Source: Bdellovibrionaceae bacterium UBA6776 (GTDB taxonomy: Bacteria; Bdellovibrionota; Bdellovibrionia; Bdellovibrionales; UBA1609). From it: a DNA stretch of 64,000 nucleotides. Made by a program: the position numbers and the translations under genes. A model generated the notes under the pieces. It was given only the letters and a program-made list of their open reading frames with translations. It searched no databases and had not been told where the DNA came from. Numbering within the stretch: position 1 is the first letter of the stretch; every line of letters starts with the position of its first letter. Where the stretch lies: assembly GCA_002453155.1 (NCBI GenBank), contig DKGG01000019.1:1-64000 (forward strand). The letters run 5' to 3'. Below, piece by piece: positions 25,065-34,800 of this stretch.

Positions 25065-26558
25065 TTGGCAAATCGAATTTTCAGAAATGGATCCACGGGC
25101 TTAGCCATTTGGCTGAGCACGATCCTTTTTCCGAATCTGGTTTTGGCCAGTGAGCCAACGGCCTCGAAATTGCCATCTGTGTTGGTGGCGCAGACGTCTT
25201 CCCTGAGTTTGGGAAACAGCTCTTTTTTAAAACTTTCAGAGCGTTTTTTAAAACACGATAAAAAATCTTTCACCGGAAATTTTGGCCTCAAAGGAACTCA
25301 CTTTCTCACAGAGAAGCGCTCCGATGTGGAGTCCGAAAACTACAGCTATCTCAATGGGAATCTTTTGTTGAAAGACAAAAAGGGAGATTTTGATTGGTCT
25401 GCCGAAATGGTGTTCGAACTCTCTTCGGAAATTCAACGGGAAGCCTATGTGGGTGCGCCCGAAATGTTTGTGCGCTTGAACGATGAAGACAGTGGGGTGC
25501 GCGTTTCCATTGGCCGTCAAAAGCGCACATGGAGTGAATTGGATGAGTCCTTGGGTCTTGGAGTTTGGCAACCTCAGCTGCGTTGGGACTATTTGAATCC
25601 CATTCAGCAGGGTTTGACCGGAGCTTTTTTCGACATGAAATTTGATTCTTTGGATGTGACTCTTTATGGCTCACCCATTTTCTTGCCCGATCAAGGGCCT
25701 CAGTTCCAAGTGAAGGAGGGTCGGATTGAATCCGCCAACCGTTGGTTTTGGAAACCTCAAAATCGATTGCGTTTGGGCGAAGACAGCTCCAATTTGTTTT
25801 ATGAATTGGAAACACCCAAGGTGGATGAAATTGTCATGAACCCGAGTCTGGGTGGAATGATGAAGGTGGATCCTGAAGGTCCTTTGGAAGTTCAATTGGC
25901 CTACGCATACAAACCCATGAACCAATTTTTTATCGGTTATGAGTGCAGTGGCTGTGTGGACCCATTGACCGGAGATGGGACCGCAAAGATTCATCCCATG
26001 GTTGTGAATCACCATGTGTTCACGGCGGAAAGCCGGTGGGTCCGTGAAGAGGATCGCTTTTTGTTTTCATGGACGGTGGACCGCCCCAATGATCCAAAAA
26101 TTCCCTCCGATTGGGGAGGCTCGGAGTTGAGACCGGTGTCCATTCCTGGAGTGGGTTATGAAAGAAAATTCAGTTTGGTTCAGTTTCCAAGCACCCTCCA
26201 GCTTTTTTATTTTCAAGAGCTTCGTGGGGGACGCATTGGTGGAGGAGATTTGAGCAGTGATGTGGAATCCTCTTCAGACCGTTACTCCTTTGACGATCTC
26301 TTGAGTGCATCTTTATCGACCAAACTTCGGCAGCTGCGCTCGGGTTATTTGGAGCTTCAAACAAAATATGCCTATTCCTTCAAAGAGGAAGGGTCCTGGT
26401 TGAGTGCTCAGCTCACTTACCAAAGACAGGCCTTTTCGGCACATTTAGGATTCGATGTTTTGGGATCCAACACGGATCCCCTGTCCTCAGAGGCCGGGCT
26501 TTTTAGCCGCTATCGGTCCAATGACCGTGTTTATGGAGGCATCGGCTTTGTCTTTTAA
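25065..26558 (+). CDS. Outer-membrane beta-barrel protein, paralogue B
   Basis: The protein has 497 aa and starts at TTG 25065, preceded by AAGGGGA at good spacing. The N-terminus is a signal peptide (TGLAIWLSTILFPNLVLA). The mature part has barrel-like alternation and ends GGIGFVF, with the terminal Phe typical of BAM substrates. Shared landmarks with the protein at 21455-22870 include LPDQGPQF versus VPELGPHF, AYKPM and SRYRSNDR, so the two arose by duplication. A CSGC pair near residues 289-292 is specific to this copy. The gene overlaps the following lipoprotein gene by 11 bases, the same arrangement as in unit A. Function unknown. Confidence 0.78.
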   Translation: MANRIFRNGSTGLAIWLSTILFPNLVLASEPTASKLPSVLVAQTSSLSLGNSSFLKLSERFLKHDKKSFTGNFGLKGTHFLTEKRSDVESENYSYLNGNLLLKDKKGDFDWSAEMVFELSSEIQREAYVGAPEMFVRLNDEDSGVRVSIGRQKRTWSELDESLGLGVWQPQLRWDYLNPIQQGLTGAFFDMKFDSLDVTLYGSPIFLPDQGPQFQVKEGRIESANRWFWKPQNRLRLGEDSSNLFYELETPKVDEIVMNPSLGGMMKVDPEGPLEVQLAYAYKPMNQFFIGYECSGCVDPLTGDGTAKIHPMVVNHHVFTAESRWVREEDRFLFSWTVDRPNDPKIPSDWGGSELRPVSIPGVGYERKFSLVQFPSTLQLFYFQELRGGRIGGGDLSSDVESSSDRYSFDDLLSASLSTKLRQLRSGYLELQTKYAYSFKEEGSWLSAQLTYQRQAFSAHLGFDVLGSNTDPLSSEAGLFSRYRSNDRVYGGIGFVF

Positions 26559-28941
26559 ACGCTTTGCCTTCGGGTCTCTTTTTGCTTTTTCTCTGTCCTT
26601 CTCTTTGGTGGGATGTGGTCTCAATATTGGTGAGGATCCCATTCCCGAAGGGGAGGTGAAGCTGGAAGGTTATTCCTGTGTGAATCAAATTTCGGAAAAG
26701 GTGAGTGAGTACTTCAATGATCAACTCAATGAACCTCAAATTGTGGAATTTGTAGATTGCTTAAAAAACTCAGTGAGTGACTTTACCAAGCGTGTGGGAC
26801 GCAGAAACGACAATGTGTACAGCCCGGAAGATCTTCAGGCCTTTATCAATCGCATTGCAAAAGGTCGAAAGCTTGAAAAGAAACTTTTAGATGAGTTTAT
26901 GAAAATCAAAACCACCTTTGTGGGTGGCCGTGTGGATCAAATCAGCCGCGCAGATCTGGCGGCAGCTTTAAGGCTTCTAGAAGACATTAAAAAAGCGGCC
27001 ATCTTATTGAGGCCCCATGTTCGGATTTTTAATGTCTATTCCAAGGCGACGATGCCCTTAGACCGTGTAAACATGGAGTTGGACCAGACGGCCAAAACCT
27101 TGGATGAAATTTCTCAAATCTTTTTGAACTCTTTGAACAAAACAGAGAATGATTATTCTCTGAAAGATTTTGAAGTTTTCTTGGATGAATTTCGAAAATT
27201 TATTGGATGGTATGAGTTTTTTCCCGATGGAAGAAATGCTTCTCAATGGGTGGAATTGGTGGCTTCCATTAAAAAAATCTCCACGGGTGGCGATCGCTAT
27301 GTGATTCAAAAGTCCGAATGGGAAAAATTTTTGACGGTGACCACCTCTTCTTACATTGCGTTTTTGAAGTTCAAATACGGTGTATTGGGTCAAGATCTAT
27401 GGTCAGGATTCGGGCTAAAAAATTTAATTTTATTATTTGATCAAATCCGTGACGAAGTGATTAAAGTTATTTCTTCTCGTTCGGAGCGTGCCATTCCCTT
27501 AGAGGAAATCCAATCTTTGATCCAATCTTTGGGAGAGATGAAGTGGCTCCCTTTTGGCTTGGATGCAGATACATCCTTTTTGGCTATGAAGCTGATTCTG
27601 ACAAAGATCTTGGACAATTCTCAAAGTGTGGATGTAGAAATTTCGAGTCTGCGGATTTTCCACATCCTGCGTATGGCCAAAGAATTTGAAGTTTGGGCCA
27701 GTAATCAGATTTATCTTTCTTCTAAGTTTTCAAAGGAATCCAATGGTGTGGAAACCGCACCGGGAGCTGCAAATTTTTATCGCCAAGGAGTTCCGGCGGG
27801 TTGGTCTGAGTTCTTGAATTTTCAAAAAGGCCGCAGACCTTTATTTATGAAAGATTCCCCAAAAGTAAGTTTGGTCTACTTTGGCAATTTGAAGGAACGG
27901 GGAATTTCATTTGATTTGTACAATTTGTCCCTCACCCATCTCTATTTTCGGGTTGTGAAACTGGTTTTTGAGGCCTATGGAACGCGAGACGAAAGAGGTC
28001 AGCTCCTAATGAGTTCGAGCACCCTTCAGAAGTTTTATACGGACTTTTTTAAGCTGGGGGAGGGTGTGGGCTGGCTGGATCCAAGGTCTCGCTCAGCAGG
28101 CGCGAGAAGCTATGTGGAGGGCAACCTTTTTACCTATTCGGCAGATGGACTTAACAAGCCCTTCGACATGACTTTAAGCGAAGGGGTCGATGTGATCGCG
28201 TATCTTTTGACGGCAGGGCAGCTGGCAGACGAAGTCTATGCGGATTTAAGAGCAGCCATTTCACAAGAGGACTCGTGCTTGATTTCTGAGGGAAGTTCTT
28301 TCGAGAAACCGAATCCCAAAGATTTCCGTGGAGATGAGAAACTGAGCAGAGAGTGTGTGAAGAAACATTTGTTCCCCATCTTGGTTCAGCACTTGGATTT
28401 TGCACCTTCATTGAAGGAATGGATGAAGTCTTTGGATGATGACCGAAAGCAGGAGTATGCAGATCTGCTGCTTACGTCCGCCTACTCTGAAGTCAATTCT
28501 GATCCAAATTGGGTGGAAAAATCAGAATTGAGTACCGTGGCGGTGGTAATTCTTTATTCAGAAAGTGTGATGACCCGTCATGACACCTCTATGGATGGAA
28601 TTTTGTCTAAAGCTGAGGCCTTGGTTGCTTTTCCCATCTTTCGAAATTTCATCAATGATCTGGCAAAAGGATTGGAAAACCAAAAAGAGGATTATTCCGA
28701 GGGAATGATTCGATCCATTTATGAATTTATCTTGAGTGAATGTCGTGCGCCCGAAAGCAACATGGACAGAGCGTATATCAAATGGAACAGTTGGGGTACG
28801 TCCAATTGGGAGATCCATTCGGACCGTATGAAGCTCACTCAAGCTTTCTCTGTGATCATCAACCGCTTGCTCAACCTGCAAGCGGAATTGAATGCCCATC
28901 GGAGCCCTCAACCTCTTGATGAGACCCCTTCTTCAAATTGA
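26548..28941 (+). CDS. Lipoprotein with EF-hand-like loop, paralogue B
   Basis: The preferred start is TTG 26548, because GGAGG (26535-26539) lies eight bases before it and the product then begins SFKRF, aligning with PFKIL of paralogue A. ATG 26533 is an alternative. The product is 797 aa with lipobox LVGC (C23). It shares with paralogue A the early Cys pair (CVNQISEKV...FVDCLKNS), the TTFVGG segment and a long helical body. A C-terminal EF-hand-like loop lies at residues 679-690 (DTSMDGILSKAE). It is probably an outer-membrane-anchored partner of the barrel encoded upstream. Only eight bases separate its stop from the converging reductase-like gene. Confidence 0.75.
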   Translation: MSFKRFAFGSLFAFSLSFSLVGCGLNIGEDPIPEGEVKLEGYSCVNQISEKVSEYFNDQLNEPQIVEFVDCLKNSVSDFTKRVGRRNDNVYSPEDLQAFINRIAKGRKLEKKLLDEFMKIKTTFVGGRVDQISRADLAAALRLLEDIKKAAILLRPHVRIFNVYSKATMPLDRVNMELDQTAKTLDEISQIFLNSLNKTENDYSLKDFEVFLDEFRKFIGWYEFFPDGRNASQWVELVASIKKISTGGDRYVIQKSEWEKFLTVTTSSYIAFLKFKYGVLGQDLWSGFGLKNLILLFDQIRDEVIKVISSRSERAIPLEEIQSLIQSLGEMKWLPFGLDADTSFLAMKLILTKILDNSQSVDVEISSLRIFHILRMAKEFEVWASNQIYLSSKFSKESNGVETAPGAANFYRQGVPAGWSEFLNFQKGRRPLFMKDSPKVSLVYFGNLKERGISFDLYNLSLTHLYFRVVKLVFEAYGTRDERGQLLMSSSTLQKFYTDFFKLGEGVGWLDPRSRSAGARSYVEGNLFTYSADGLNKPFDMTLSEGVDVIAYLLTAGQLADEVYADLRAAISQEDSCLISEGSSFEKPNPKDFRGDEKLSRECVKKHLFPILVQHLDFAPSLKEWMKSLDDDRKQEYADLLLTSAYSEVNSDPNWVEKSELSTVAVVILYSESVMTRHDTSMDGILSKAEALVAFPIFRNFINDLAKGLENQKEDYSEGMIRSIYEFILSECRAPESNMDRAYIKWNSWGTSNWEIHSDRMKLTQAFSVIINRLLNLQAELNAHRSPQPLDETPSSN

Positions 28942-28949
28942 TCCTTCAT

Positions 28950-30272
28950 TTATACGCTGGTGGGATCTGTTTTAAGAAACTCCTTGGCGCAGGCATCGTG
29001 CCCAATCCACCAGACGGCAGACTCCGGTTGATAGCCCTCACGAAGCATAATCTTTCCACAAGAATGAAAAACAATCTCGCTGAGACTTTGAGTCATCAGC
29101 TTTTTCGAATCCAAATGAAGATCTAAAATTTTATTGGAGGTGTTTCTCATCATCTCCATTTGTTCGGGGCCATTGTGTTGAGGCCAAGCTTCGAAATCGG
29201 ACCACTTGTTTTGAATCAAATCACTTCCAAAGTAGTTGTCCGTGATTTGAACCAGGTCTTCGAATTTTACTTTGGGATCGATCAGTTTTTCACAGTGAGA
29301 AATCACTTCCTTAACTTTGGGATGATCCCCTCCTTCTTTTTGAAGGGCTGCCATCAAAGGGTAAAGAGCCACTTCCACTCCAAGAAAGATCGAGCTGGAG
29401 TTGGTGAGGATCTCAGGGGCATTGAACACGCAAGCTGAAATCCCATCATCCCAAGCCTTTTGTGCAATGGCTTCCAACTCCAATTTTGCAAATCCTTGCA
29501 AGTAGGGAGAGTAAGACTGCCATTTGTATTCGCCCTGAATGAGGATTTCATTTCCATGGTAGCCGAAAGCCACATAAGAAACTTTGGAACCTTCTTTTTC
29601 CAAGCGCTCTCGAAGTGGTTTTGAAAGATCAATCAAATGGTGAAAGGTGTTTGCGGTCACTTCCATAAAGCTGCGGTCACAGAGTTGACCCAGGGGAGAC
29701 TTCCAGAACTCCTCAGAGGACGCGTAGCGATCGCCATGTCCTTTAAAGACCTTGTTCATCACAGGAAGAATCACCTTTGCTCGGGGTACGCCTCCAGCCA
29801 TGGTGTGGGCAAACATGACGTTTGCTCCTTTTGGAATGTGCTTTTCAAGTTCTGCCAAGTAGGTGCGCGTGCGTTCGCGAAAAGAGTCTTTCCCGTGAAT
29901 TTCACTTTCGGCCACTTCGGACCAATCCAAAGAAGCTTCTTTCCATTGGGACATCTTAACGCCTTGAAGTTGATCCACGGGTGAGCGGCCTTTTTCAGAG
30001 GGAGAAAGATCGAATCCCGCCTCAAGGGGAACGTTGATCATGGGGCTTTGATTTTTTTCTTGGATTTCTTCGTCGGTGAGGGAGCGAAGATTTCCCTCGT
30101 TGTCTCGACGGCCGACGGTGGAATAGATCACTTTCATTCCGGCCTTTATGGCTTCATCAATCAAACCATTCACGTAACCCCGTTGAAAAACCTCTCCAAA
30201 AACCACAAGAACGTCATCCGATTTGTAGGGCACGCGGCTGGGCCACTGGCGAATGGGTCGAAATGAACTCAT
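28950..30272 (-). CDS. Possible enoyl-ACP reductase of the FabMG type
   Basis: The protein has 440 aa from the ATG at 30272, which has AAAGGGGAT upstream; the frame is open to 30368 without support. Near the N-terminus DDVLVVFGEVFQRGYVNG reads as a Rossmann nucleotide-binding start. In the middle, YLQGFAKLELEA closely resembles the FabI active-site stretch (Tyr...GLAKASLEA), with the Tyr-Lys spacing one residue shorter. From memory, NCBI names similar proteins 'enoyl ACP reductase FabMG family'; I could not check this. If correct, it reduces trans-2-enoyl-ACP in fatty-acid synthesis. The chain is much longer than FabI (about 260 aa). The gene is isolated on the minus strand between two barrel/lipoprotein units. 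Confidence 0.5.
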   Translation of the reverse strand: MSSFRPIRQWPSRVPYKSDDVLVVFGEVFQRGYVNGLIDEAIKAGMKVIYSTVGRRDNEGNLRSLTDEEIQEKNQSPMINVPLEAGFDLSPSEKGRSPVDQLQGVKMSQWKEASLDWSEVAESEIHGKDSFRERTRTYLAELEKHIPKGANVMFAHTMAGGVPRAKVILPVMNKVFKGHGDRYASSEEFWKSPLGQLCDRSFMEVTANTFHHLIDLSKPLRERLEKEGSKVSYVAFGYHGNEILIQGEYKWQSYSPYLQGFAKLELEAIAQKAWDDGISACVFNAPEILTNSSSIFLGVEVALYPLMAALQKEGGDHPKVKEVISHCEKLIDPKVKFEDLVQITDNYFGSDLIQNKWSDFEAWPQHNGPEQMEMMRNTSNKILDLHLDSKKLMTQSLSEIVFHSCGKIMLREGYQPESAVWWIGHDACAKEFLKTDPTSV

Positions 30273-30636
30273 AAAATCCCCTTTAAAACAGCGTACAAGG
30301 CTGGTGAATTCTTCACTTTTTTGAAAAATCCACAGGCTGTCAATGAAGTTTGGCCCAGAGAAGGTCATTGATTTTAAGTGTCAAAGACCATGAAAGAATT
30401 ATCAAAGAATTATCAGGTTGCCCAGATCTAACACAGTCTTGACATTGCAAAAAACGTCCCTTTTGGACAATTTTTGTCCCTCTAAGTTTATGAAAACCCA
30501 ACAAGATTTCTCAAAAGGGCAATATTATTGGGCACCTCCACTGGTGCCAGTATGGAACGGATATTGAATTCTTTTCGGTTGCGAGACAGAGCGCGAATAA
30601 GCAAAGAATGGGTGGAAAGGGACGTAGGTTTAGCAC
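30273..30636. other. Divergent regulatory region between the reductase-like gene and barrel unit C
   Basis: This stretch of 364 bases holds no gene. It contains overlapping dyads at 30456-30479, a GGCACC/GGTGCC hairpin at 30531-30548 related in sequence to the REP core, and TTGACA at 30439-30444 without a good -10 at normal spacing. Promoters for both flanking genes are expected here. Confidence 0.5.
30456..30479. promoter_or_regulatory. Overlapping palindromes, candidate operator
   Basis: GTCC-n5-GGAC (30456-30468) shares its right half with GGACAA-n3-TTGTCC (30465-30479). They lie just downstream of TTGACA (30439-30444). Such nested dyads often bind dimeric repressors in tandem. The regulator is not identified. 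Confidence 0.3.
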
Positions 30637-31803
30637 ATGGGAAAAGTTTTCATAACAATTTTGGGACTTTTGGGTGTGCTTTTGTGTAGCCCTTTTTCTT
30701 GGTCCCAAACCACTTCAGAAGCTCTCGCATCCTCAAATTCAGAATCTTTAAAAGCCGTAAAACCAAACTTCACTTCTCAAAAAACCTGGAGCATTTCAAC
30801 AGGTTTTGAAGGTTTGAAAGAAGGTCGCGATGATGGATTTTCCAGTGTCTTAAGAGTGTCCTCGGATATGAATCTTCAGTTCAGTCCTTGGTTGAAAATT
30901 CAATTTGGCCCTTATGCTTCTTATTATTCTTCTCGAGTTCAAAATCGTTTTAAAGATGACAGTTATGAAAGCCGATTGGGTTTGAGTTATGCACACCTGA
31001 CATTGGAACCCATCAGCGGTTTGGATTTGAAGGCCGGAGCCATTTCTCAAAAGCACATTGCTAACAAACAGTTGATTTCCAGCTTTCGTTCTTTTCCTGG
31101 TGCATTGGTGGAGTACGAAAATTTAAGCCTAAAAAATGTGGCAATGGGTGTGCGGGCTCAATATGTCATTCCCACCTCATCTTCTTTAAATACTGACCGA
31201 CAAAGCCAAGAGGCTCTTCCGACTTTTCAAACCGAAAGTTTGTTTTTGAATTACACACAAACGTCATGGAAGTTGGAGTCTCAAGCGGGACTCTTTGCTT
31301 GGTCGAACATTCCTTCAAAAGTGGCCTATGAATCTTCTCAAGCGGGAAACACTCCTGCCAATTCGGATTCGGAAGCAGAATCCTATTTAAGATATGGATA
31401 CAAAGGTTGGTTTGGAAACTTGAAAGGAAATTACACTTTTGAGTCCGGATTGAATCTAGGGCTTGGAATGATGCGATTTTCAAACACGGATGCGCCGACC
31501 GCTTTGGCTGATTCCCAAAGGGTCTTTGGATCTGCAGAGTATTCTTTTGAAAAATTGGGTTTGGCTTTCGAGCTTGGAAGTTTCTTTTCGGAAGCGGATG
31601 CCTCTATTGCGAAGTACACCTCCTCAGGATTTGGAAACACCAATCGCAAGGGCGAATACATCGAAGGCAAATTTGATATTAAGCCTTATCAATTTTATGT
31701 GGTTTCAAAATATGCAAGAGCCAATGAGTTGAATCAAATCAGCTACCAAGATGACTTGGAAAGCTTCAGTGTGATGGTGGAGAGTTATGAATTTCAATTT
31801 TAA
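30637..31803 (+). CDS. Outer-membrane beta-barrel protein, unit C
   Basis: The protein has 388 aa and a signal peptide (VFITILGLLGVLLCSPFSWS). The rest alternates like a beta-barrel, with many Ser/Tyr/Phe strands, and ends YEFQF with a terminal Phe. It is shorter than the barrels of units A and B, and I see no convincing alignment with them, so it may be a different family with the same layout. The start codon overlap with the following giant lipoprotein gene (17 bases) repeats the arrangement of units A and B. The ribosome site is weak. Function unknown. Confidence 0.72.
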   Translation: MGKVFITILGLLGVLLCSPFSWSQTTSEALASSNSESLKAVKPNFTSQKTWSISTGFEGLKEGRDDGFSSVLRVSSDMNLQFSPWLKIQFGPYASYYSSRVQNRFKDDSYESRLGLSYAHLTLEPISGLDLKAGAISQKHIANKQLISSFRSFPGALVEYENLSLKNVAMGVRAQYVIPTSSSLNTDRQSQEALPTFQTESLFLNYTQTSWKLESQAGLFAWSNIPSKVAYESSQAGNTPANSDSEAESYLRYGYKGWFGNLKGNYTFESGLNLGLGMMRFSNTDAPTALADSQRVFGSAEYSFEKLGLAFELGSFFSEADASIAKYTSSGFGNTNRKGEYIEGKFDIKPYQFYVVSKYARANELNQISYQDDLESFSVMVESYEFQF

Positions 31804-34800
31804 ATGGCCTCTTTCTTTTTTGATCTCTTTTCTTGTGACGGCCTGTACGCAGCCGGATTCTGGTGTTCAAGAGGACAACGGAGCAAACTTTTTTGTTAAG
31901 AGGGTGGACGTCGAAGGGACTCAGACCTTTATGAAGGAAAACAAAGGATGGAGAGTTCCTGTCTCTGTGAAATACACCTTAAGGGCCTGTATTCAAGACC
32001 GTGCGGAAGCCAAAGACGCTCGTGGACATCGCTTTCATGTGAAAGCTCCGGATGGCCGAGAATTTGAGGCCTTAGACAATACGGATCGCGACGGATGCTT
32101 TCGATGGGAAGAGTCTTTCCCTTACAACTATTTTGCCAATGACATTTTGTACATTCCCTTTGACCGAGAAATTGTCGGCGAAGGAATTTACAATGGATCT
32201 CGTACCATTCAGTTTGCCATCAATCCTTGGGCCACTGGAGAATCCAAGCGCGCTGGTGGTAAAGCTTTTGTCTTATTGAACGATGGCCAAAAAACCGTTT
32301 TTGAGTTTCAAAAGGACTTGATAGCTCCCAGAAGATACGCCCAGGCCGCGTTGATGGGAGAGTATTCCCCTAAAGATGGCAAGAACTTCAGTGAGCTCTC
32401 CATTGAGAGACAAGATCAAATCAAGAAATCATCTGCAGCTCGCGTATGGGTGGATAAAATTTCCTACACTCCGATCAAAAGAAAATCGCTCAATGATCGC
32501 ATGGTTTTGGACGTGACCTTAAATATGGAGCCACGTTTAGTGACCACAAACGAAGATGGTGAGTTGGAGTCGAAAACCATTCGCAGAGGAAATTTCAAAT
32601 TAATCGCACACATCGTCTATACGGATACTGGGCGCGATGGCGATTCCAAAATGAACATTCAGCCTCAGGAAATCGTTTCCAAGCCCATGGGCTTATCGAA
32701 TGAACCTTTAGGGTTCCATGGAAAAGCCGCCGTGGACAACGGGCGTTTAACTTCTCAAATCCGAGTGGATTGGAAGCGTCGAGCTCATACTGGAAACGTG
32801 ACGATCGCATTGAAATTGATTCCAGATGGAACTTCAGATGTAGAAGCCTTTGAAGGGTTGTTTGAACTTTCCGGTGGCGTGAATGCCATCACAAAAAGTT
32901 CTTCAGCCACATTGCTTCCAGGCTGCGAGCATCCCACCGATGTGGATCCGAATCAAACAGGATTCAACACCTCTTACAACTCCTGTCAGAAAATTGCTCC
33001 GTTCCTTAAAAACTCAGACAACTACGAGCAGCTTAAAAAAGAAAGCTATTCCAGTGAGGCTCGAGGATATTATTTTGACCGCTTAAAACTGCGCTTCGTC
33101 AGTGTGTTGCCAGGGGAAACGGCCACTCAAAGGGTGGTTCTCTATTCCGCGACCACCTGTTTGACCAATGCCTTTGATGGTTCCACGCCAAGGAATGTGC
33201 CTTTTGTGGTGGAGTATTTGAAAAAGGATCAAAATGGCAAAGGAAAACAAATTTCTGAAGAAGAGGCGAAGAAATTTAATGTCCTAGGATTGGATGAGCC
33301 GAAACGTTTGGTGACAACGGCCGAAGGATGTTTGACGTGGAACTCTACGATCCATCACGCTTATTATGGCGCTGAAAAATTCTTTGAACACCGGATTCGC
33401 ATTCGAGATGAAAAATCTGATGCCTCTAAGCGCGTGACTTTTGACCGCAGTTTTTACCTGAATCCTTGGGATGACAAGTTCACCTTTGGCTGGGATGAGG
33501 ACGAATACAATAGCGAATATTTAAGTCCTAAAAAAGCAAAATCCAGATTCTTTCTGCCGTTCTTTGGCTATCACACACTTCGTTTTCTTTACAACATCGA
33601 CCCCTATATGGAGCTTGAAGTAAAGAAGACGGTTCTTCTAGATTTGCAACCGCGGGTACTTCGTTACGCAGGGATTGTAAACGCTCGTAAACAGACCGAG
33701 CCCCTTCGCGACGGAATCTATTTGATGAAGATCGCCATTCAAAAAAACTTCTTGGACCCGGCCGAGCGCGCTGTGGACATTGGGGAGGGTGAAGAGCCCG
33801 CGTCCTTGGCCTTGGGAATCCGAAAAAGTGAATCGGAAGGGGAAGAGGTCAATGGTGTAATCAATAAAAGTCTTGGGAAGGTTAAGACTCGGGAATACAT
33901 CACGACAGATCAAAGCTTGGTTCGTGTGGTAGATGGGCACTTAATTCATCCCATTGAATTGACCATGAGAGACCTTCGCTTGATGCGGGTTCGATCGAAC
34001 TTTTTGATTCAGTTGGAAACTGTGGATGAACGAAAGATCCAGGTTCATGATACCTTTTCTCGAGAGGTGAAAAAGAAGTTAACCAAGGTTGCTCGGGAAC
34101 TTGAAAGGAATCGCCGCATTCGTGAGCAGGAGCGAAAAATGCACCGCTCAGGAACTGAGAAATCGGTTGAGGAGCTGAAATCTGAATTGTCATCCGATGA
34201 GCTTTTGGTGGAAAAAATTGACGAGAAAGATTTGGCCTATGCAAAAGCTAAAGAACAAGAGATTCGTGTCCGTTATCAGGAAGCTTTCAGACAAATGAAC
34301 GATCAGTTGGATCAAATGTCGTTGATCAATTCGGACTTCGAGCTGGACAAGGAGTTGTTGAAGCCTGTTCTTGAAGTCTTAAAGGTGAACGATTTTACAG
34401 ATGTGAAGCTGCCTTCTAAAAATGAAGTTCCGAACTTAGATATTTTTGCGGAAGATTCTGGGTTGGACAAAAGAACCTTTGTGGGTCCAGTAATTTTCTT
34501 GTCGAACAACTATTCGGACTCCATGCGAGCCACGGACAACTTGGATGAGGCTGGTTGTGAGGTCAAGCAAGAGGGAGTGGATGATGAATTGCTGTCTCGT
34601 TATGGACTTGGAAAACTTTCGCTCTTGGAAACAGAATTCACAAACGCTTCTGGCGAAAAAATGTCTACAACTGGAAAACATCGGGAAAACTCCGCCTATA
34701 GGTATTCCAAATACTATGGAGCACTTTCGCACCTGTGTTACAAACACGTAGATGATTTGCTGACGACAGAACAGAGTTATGAGCGCAAATATAAAGAAAT

